From contig USBY01000038.1 of NCBI GenBank assembly GCA_900553015.1, positions 1-8,589 of the forward strand: a DNA stretch of 8,589 nt, in the 5' to 3' direction. Position 1 is the first letter of the stretch. Each line of letters opens with the position of its first letter. Positions 6,566 through 8,589 of this stretch are shown one piece after another. Below the pieces are notes generated by a model. It ran no database searches and had not been told where the DNA came from. It saw only the letters and a program-made list of their open reading frames with translations. Origin of the DNA: an uncultured Clostridium sp. GTDB taxonomy: Bacteria > Bacillota > Clostridia > TANB77 > CAG-508. The translations under genes and the position numbers were made by a program.

Positions 6566-8589
6566 AATCAAGTGGGAGTTCCAGAAGTGCAGGAATTAAC
6601 TTTAGAAAATAATAGAAAAAAATTCAAAATAACCACAGATGTAAAAGAAGTTGATGGTACAAAAGGTGGAAATATTTCCGGAGAAGATTTGAAGCCATAT
6701 GAAACCGTAAAATACGGAGATTCAAATACAAAAGAAATTATAATGACACCGGACGAAAATTACGAAATTATAGGAATAACAATAAATGGACAAGAATGGA
6801 AATTTGAAGAAAATACAGATGGAACATACACAATGCCACAATTTACTAATATGATAGAGGACAAACATATCGAAGTAACATATGCATTAAAAGATAATAA
6901 ATTAACAATAAATAAGGTGGATAGCAAGACACAAGAACCATTGCAAGGAGCAACATTTAAACTAGACCAAATAGAAGAAAGAACAGAACCAGAGAATATA
7001 ATAGGAGAAATAGTAACAAATGGTGATTATTATTATTTACAAGCAGATGAAAAAAATGAAATAACAGAAGAAGTAGTAGGCAAAGTAACTAATAATGGAA
7101 CATATTATTTTGTACAAAACGATGATGGAACATTAACTCCAACAAACAGTAAAACATATCAAACAGCCAATGGAGGAAGTAGTGGCAAACAAAATACAAC
7201 AGCTAACTCATATATACCAATTGATTTAACTGGACTAGAGGGAAAATATGTTGTGGTGGTAAATGCGCAAGTATATAGTGAAAGCGTGGATTATGGATAT
7301 GCAACAATAACAACTAGCACATCAGCACCAACATATAGCAATACAAATGGAAGATTTATGTATATATCAGGAAACTCAAACTCAGTAACAACAGCAAAAG
7401 ACTATACATCAAATGCACTAACTGGTGGAAATACATATTATTTACATTTAGGATATAGAAAAGATAGCAGTGTAGATACAGGAGCAGACCAAGTAGTTAT
7501 AAATAGTATAAAAGTATATGGTGCTAAGGGTTCAACATATAATTTTATACAAAATGAAAATGGAGGATACGAATCAAACAATCAAGGAATAGATAATACC
7601 ACAGCTAATTCATATATACCAATAGACTTAACAGAATATACAGGTAAATATAATTTGATAGTCAATGCACAAGTATCAAGCCAAAGTAGTGATTATGGAT
7701 ATGCGACAGTAACAAATAGTATAGATGCACCAGCATATGACAGTAGCACTGGAAGATTCATATATATAACAGGAGGACAAGATGCTCAAGATTATACAAC
7801 AGTCTTACAAGGTGGACAAATGTATTATCTACATCTAGGATATTATAAAAACTCGTCAACAAGTAGTGGTGAAGATAAATTTACTGTAAATAGTATAAAA
7901 ATAACTCCAAACGATTCAGAGCTATATCATACAGAAGTAACAACAAATAGCGAAGGACAAGGAATAGTACAATTACCATTTGGAAAATATGAAATAACAG
8001 AAATAGAAGCACCAGAAGGATATCAATTATTAGAAACACCAATAGAAATAGAATTTAGAGCAGATGGAAATCATGAAGTAACTATTTCAAATATGCAATC
8101 AGCCAAAGTAATTGTACATCACTATCTAAAAACAGCAGAAGGAGAATACACAACAGAAAAAGTAGCAGAAGATGAGCTATTAGAAGGAAAAGCAGATGAA
8201 ACATATACAACATCACCACACTTAGACCTAGAAAAATATCAATTAGAAGAGGATGCGGAAGGAAATTATGTAATACCAGTAAATGCAACAGGAACATACA
8301 AATCAGGAATACAAGAAGTAACATATTATTATGAGGAAAAAGATATTCCTTTAATAGTACATCATTATATAGAAGGAACAGAGACTCCGGTATTACTTAA
8401 AAACGGAGAACAAGCAAAAGATGAAAAATATGAAGGTAAAGAAAATGAAGAATATACAACAAATGCAATAAGCCAAGAAGAGCTAAATGAAAAATATGAA
8501 TTAGTAGAAGTGCCTTCAAATGCAACAGGAGTATATACACCAACAGAAATAGTAGTAACATATTACTATAGAGTAAAAGATTCAGCAGG
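5594..8589 (+). CDS. Same giant adhesin gene, C-terminal part in frame 2 (3' partial)
   Basis: Frame 2 has no stop from the codon after the TAA at 5591-5593 to the end of the window, about 998 codons. It opens in mid-repeat (DGLIIKY, then VEW), exactly what the upstream frame-1 blade lacks, so it continues the same gene and is not a separate one. I see no credible start: the first frame-2 ATG is at 5963, inside a blade and without a convincing ribosome binding site. Order: rest of propeller 2 (to 6565), closing strand of the fourth SpaA domain (6566-6622), an InlB-B-repeat-like domain (6623-6898), a fifth SpaA domain (6899-8098) split by two copies of an unnamed module (7097-7909), and two MucBP-like domains (8102-8578). 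No sortase motif is reached. Whether this half is ever translated depends on whether the frameshift is real. Confidence 0.85.
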   Translation, partial: MESGGEDGLIIKYSSEGKVEWTDVIGGSGYDYIYSVAATSDGNIVIGGEFDSSKVYIGEDYILTNNDRYADGLIVKYSNDGNVEWANSIVGDKRNIVNDVATTEDGEILVGGVSYCDEIYLEDMTYKLNGESDGIIIKYTKEGNLDFMRIIGGIEYDSIETIDSTKDGGIIVGGRYDEAIQIGNYTLTSCDGDAGMVIKYNSKGDIEWAKSIDGNGYEYIYSVMGCSDGGIIVGGNTSDNEILLGDYTQLTLGNEAGLIIKYDSVGQIEWAKAISQGEGNYIDSVSETINGEILAGGNFYSTIKVDEETLINNGNSDGMILKIENQVGVPEVQELTLENNRKKFKITTDVKEVDGTKGGNISGEDLKPYETVKYGDSNTKEIIMTPDENYEIIGITINGQEWKFEENTDGTYTMPQFTNMIEDKHIEVTYALKDNKLTINKVDSKTQEPLQGATFKLDQIEERTEPENIIGEIVTNGDYYYLQADEKNEITEEVVGKVTNNGTYYFVQNDDGTLTPTNSKTYQTANGGSSGKQNTTANSYIPIDLTGLEGKYVVVVNAQVYSESVDYGYATITTSTSAPTYSNTNGRFMYISGNSNSVTTAKDYTSNALTGGNTYYLHLGYRKDSSVDTGADQVVINSIKVYGAKGSTYNFIQNENGGYESNNQGIDNTTANSYIPIDLTEYTGKYNLIVNAQVSSQSSDYGYATVTNSIDAPAYDSSTGRFIYITGGQDAQDYTTVLQGGQMYYLHLGYYKNSSTSSGEDKFTVNSIKITPNDSELYHTEVTTNSEGQGIVQLPFGKYEITEIEAPEGYQLLETPIEIEFRADGNHEVTISNMQSAKVIVHHYLKTAEGEYTTEKVAEDELLEGKADETYTTSPHLDLEKYQLEEDAEGNYVIPVNATGTYKSGIQEVTYYYEEKDIPLIVHHYIEGTETPVLLKNGEQAKDEKYEGKENEEYTTNAISQEELNEKYELVEVPSNATGVYTPTEIVVTYYYRVKDSA
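6566..6622 (+). other. Probable last strand of SpaA-like domain 4, after the propeller insertion
   Basis: The stretch PEVQELTLENNRKK resembles the final strand of SpaA domains, which in domain 2 reads INITLDNEK. The Asn at 6608-6610 sits in the acceptor position. It is the strand missing from domain 4 before the propellers. The assignment rests on a short motif and on the absence of any other partner. Confidence 0.5.
6623..6898 (+). other. Divergent InlB B-repeat-like domain
   Basis: About 90 residues with the recognisable order FKITTDV, a GTKGGNISGED loop, VKYGDSNTKEI, MTPDENYEIIGITINGQEW, then GTYTMPQFTNM and DKHIEVTYAL. This matches the common bacterial pattern of an ITPDxGYxIxxVxVNG segment followed by an IxVTF-type strand (divergent InlB B-repeat type), seen in many extracellular Firmicute proteins as a small beta-domain. 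Its function is likely structural or adhesive. It separates the propeller-bearing SpaA domain from the next one. Confidence 0.65.
6899..7096 (+). other. SpaA/Cna_B-like domain 5, N-terminal part, with insertion lead-in
   Basis: KLTINKVDSKTQEPLQGATF is a canonical SpaA opening, with the predicted isopeptide Lys at 6914. After FKLDQIEE the domain does not go on to its usual T-x-x-x-G turn. It passes into IGEIVTNGDYYYLQADE (from 7001), which looks like a short forerunner of the GTYYFVQNDDG that starts the next module. The matching second half of the domain is at 7928-8098. Confidence 0.75.
7097..7528 (+). repeat. Unnamed beta-rich module, copy 1
   Basis: About 144 residues, first of two tandem copies. 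Landmarks in order are GTYYFVQNDDG, TTANSYIPIDLTGLEGKY, VVNAQV, DYGYATITTS, GRFMYISG, TYYLHLGYRKD and VINSIKVYGA. The alternating pattern and strong Tyr and aromatic content suggest a beta-sandwich, perhaps a carbohydrate-binding fold, but I recognise no named family and no binding motif. It sits inside SpaA domain 5. Confidence 0.7.
7529..7909 (+). repeat. Unnamed beta-rich module, copy 2
   Basis: About 127 residues repeating every landmark of copy 1 in the same order: GSTYNFIQNENG, TTANSYIPIDLTEYTGKY, VNAQV, DYGYATVTNS, GRFIYITG, MYYLHLGYYK and VNSIKITP. It is shorter than copy 1 mainly before TTANSY and around the GRF-to-YYLHLGY loop. Several blocks are nearly identical, so the duplication is younger than that of the propeller blades. 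Function unknown; see copy 1. Confidence 0.7.
7928..8098 (+). other. SpaA/Cna_B-like domain 5, C-terminal part
   Basis: HTEVTTNSEGQGIVQLPFGK supplies the T-x-x-x-G turn that the N-terminal part lacks. It is followed by YEITEIEAPEGYQLL with the catalytic-type Glu (8000-8002), then PIEIEF and the final strand VTISNMQ with the predicted acceptor Asn (8090-8092). Together with 6899-6988 it makes one complete SpaA domain whose Lys and Asn lie on opposite sides of the inserted modules. Confidence 0.75.
8102..8341 (+). other. MucBP-like domain 1
   Basis: About 80 residues. It opens with AKVIVHHYLKTAEGEY, close to the V-x-V-x-Y-x-D or HHY start of MucBP domains, continues with YTTSPHLDLEKYQL and NATGTY, and closes with the hallmark strand VTYYYEEK. 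MucBP domains occur in lactobacillal and listerial surface proteins and are associated with mucin or mucus binding. Here they sit C-terminal to the cargo domains, as stalk or low-affinity mucus-binding repeats near the wall. Confidence 0.78.
8342..8578 (+). other. MucBP-like domain 2
   Basis: Second tandem unit of the same kind, in the same order: IPLIVHHYIEGTETPVLL, EEYTTNAISQEELNEKYEL, NATGVYTPTEI and VVTYYYRVK. It follows domain 1 directly, and the window ends about four codons later, so more units and a sortase or other anchor may follow. The central part matches domain 1 only in pattern. Confidence 0.78.

Noticed and set aside
8082..8324. Minus-strand open frame under MucBP domain 1, Leu-rich and membrane-like
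   Set aside because: The hydrophobic look is an artefact of complementing GAA- and ACA-rich codons; the opposite strand is a clear MucBP domain.
5612..8589. A genetic-code change or further hidden frameshifts in the C-terminal half
   Set aside because: I walked frame 2 codon by codon to the end and found no stop, and the domain pattern stays continuous. Trp is encoded by TGG as usual.

Overview
The window lies entirely inside one very large surface-protein gene on the + strand, and both gene ends fall outside it. The DNA is strongly A+T-rich. Codons end mostly in A or T, isoleucine is mostly ATA and arginine mostly AGA. Together with SpaA/Cna_B-type and MucBP-type domains, this points to a low-GC Gram-positive bacterium, probably an uncultured gut-type member of the Clostridia or a related Firmicute. 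That assignment is inference from composition and domain content; no marker gene is present.

Layout. Frame 1 is open from base 1 to a TAG at 5632-5634. Frame 2 is open from 5594 to the end of the window. The protein pattern runs smoothly from one frame to the other at about 5598-5602, so these are two halves of one gene split by a single frameshift. Rejoined, the window encodes about 2,860 residues with no intergenic space. Domain order: (1) 1-2577, adhesin-like beta-rich N-terminal region of unnamed family; (2) 2578-3666, three SpaA/Cna_B-like domains; (3) 3667-3990, most of a fourth SpaA domain; (4) 3991-6565, fourteen propeller-blade repeats that fall into two groups of seven, i.e. two tandem seven-bladed beta-propellers; (5) 6566-6622, a strand that looks like the missing last strand of the fourth SpaA domain; (6) 6623-6898, a domain like the divergent InlB B-repeat; (7) 6899-8098, a fifth SpaA domain interrupted by two copies of a roughly 130-residue module I cannot name; (8) 8102-8578, two MucBP-like domains.

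How it may work. SpaA/Cna_B domains normally form a self-made Lys-Asn or Lys-Asp isopeptide bond and act as rigid stalk units. The N-terminal region, the propellers and the duplicated module would be the ligand-binding parts, and MucBP domains are typical of proteins that meet mucus or host surfaces. The most interesting point is architectural: two different cargo blocks appear to be inserted into different loops of SpaA folds, so that the predicted crosslink partners flank the cargo. No signal peptide and no LPXTG-type anchor are visible; both would lie outside the window. As written, the frameshift would cut the product in the second blade of the second propeller and remove everything after it, including any C-terminal anchor.

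I see no RNA gene, promoter, terminator, mobile element, CRISPR array or second gene. No stretch over 300 bases is non-coding.
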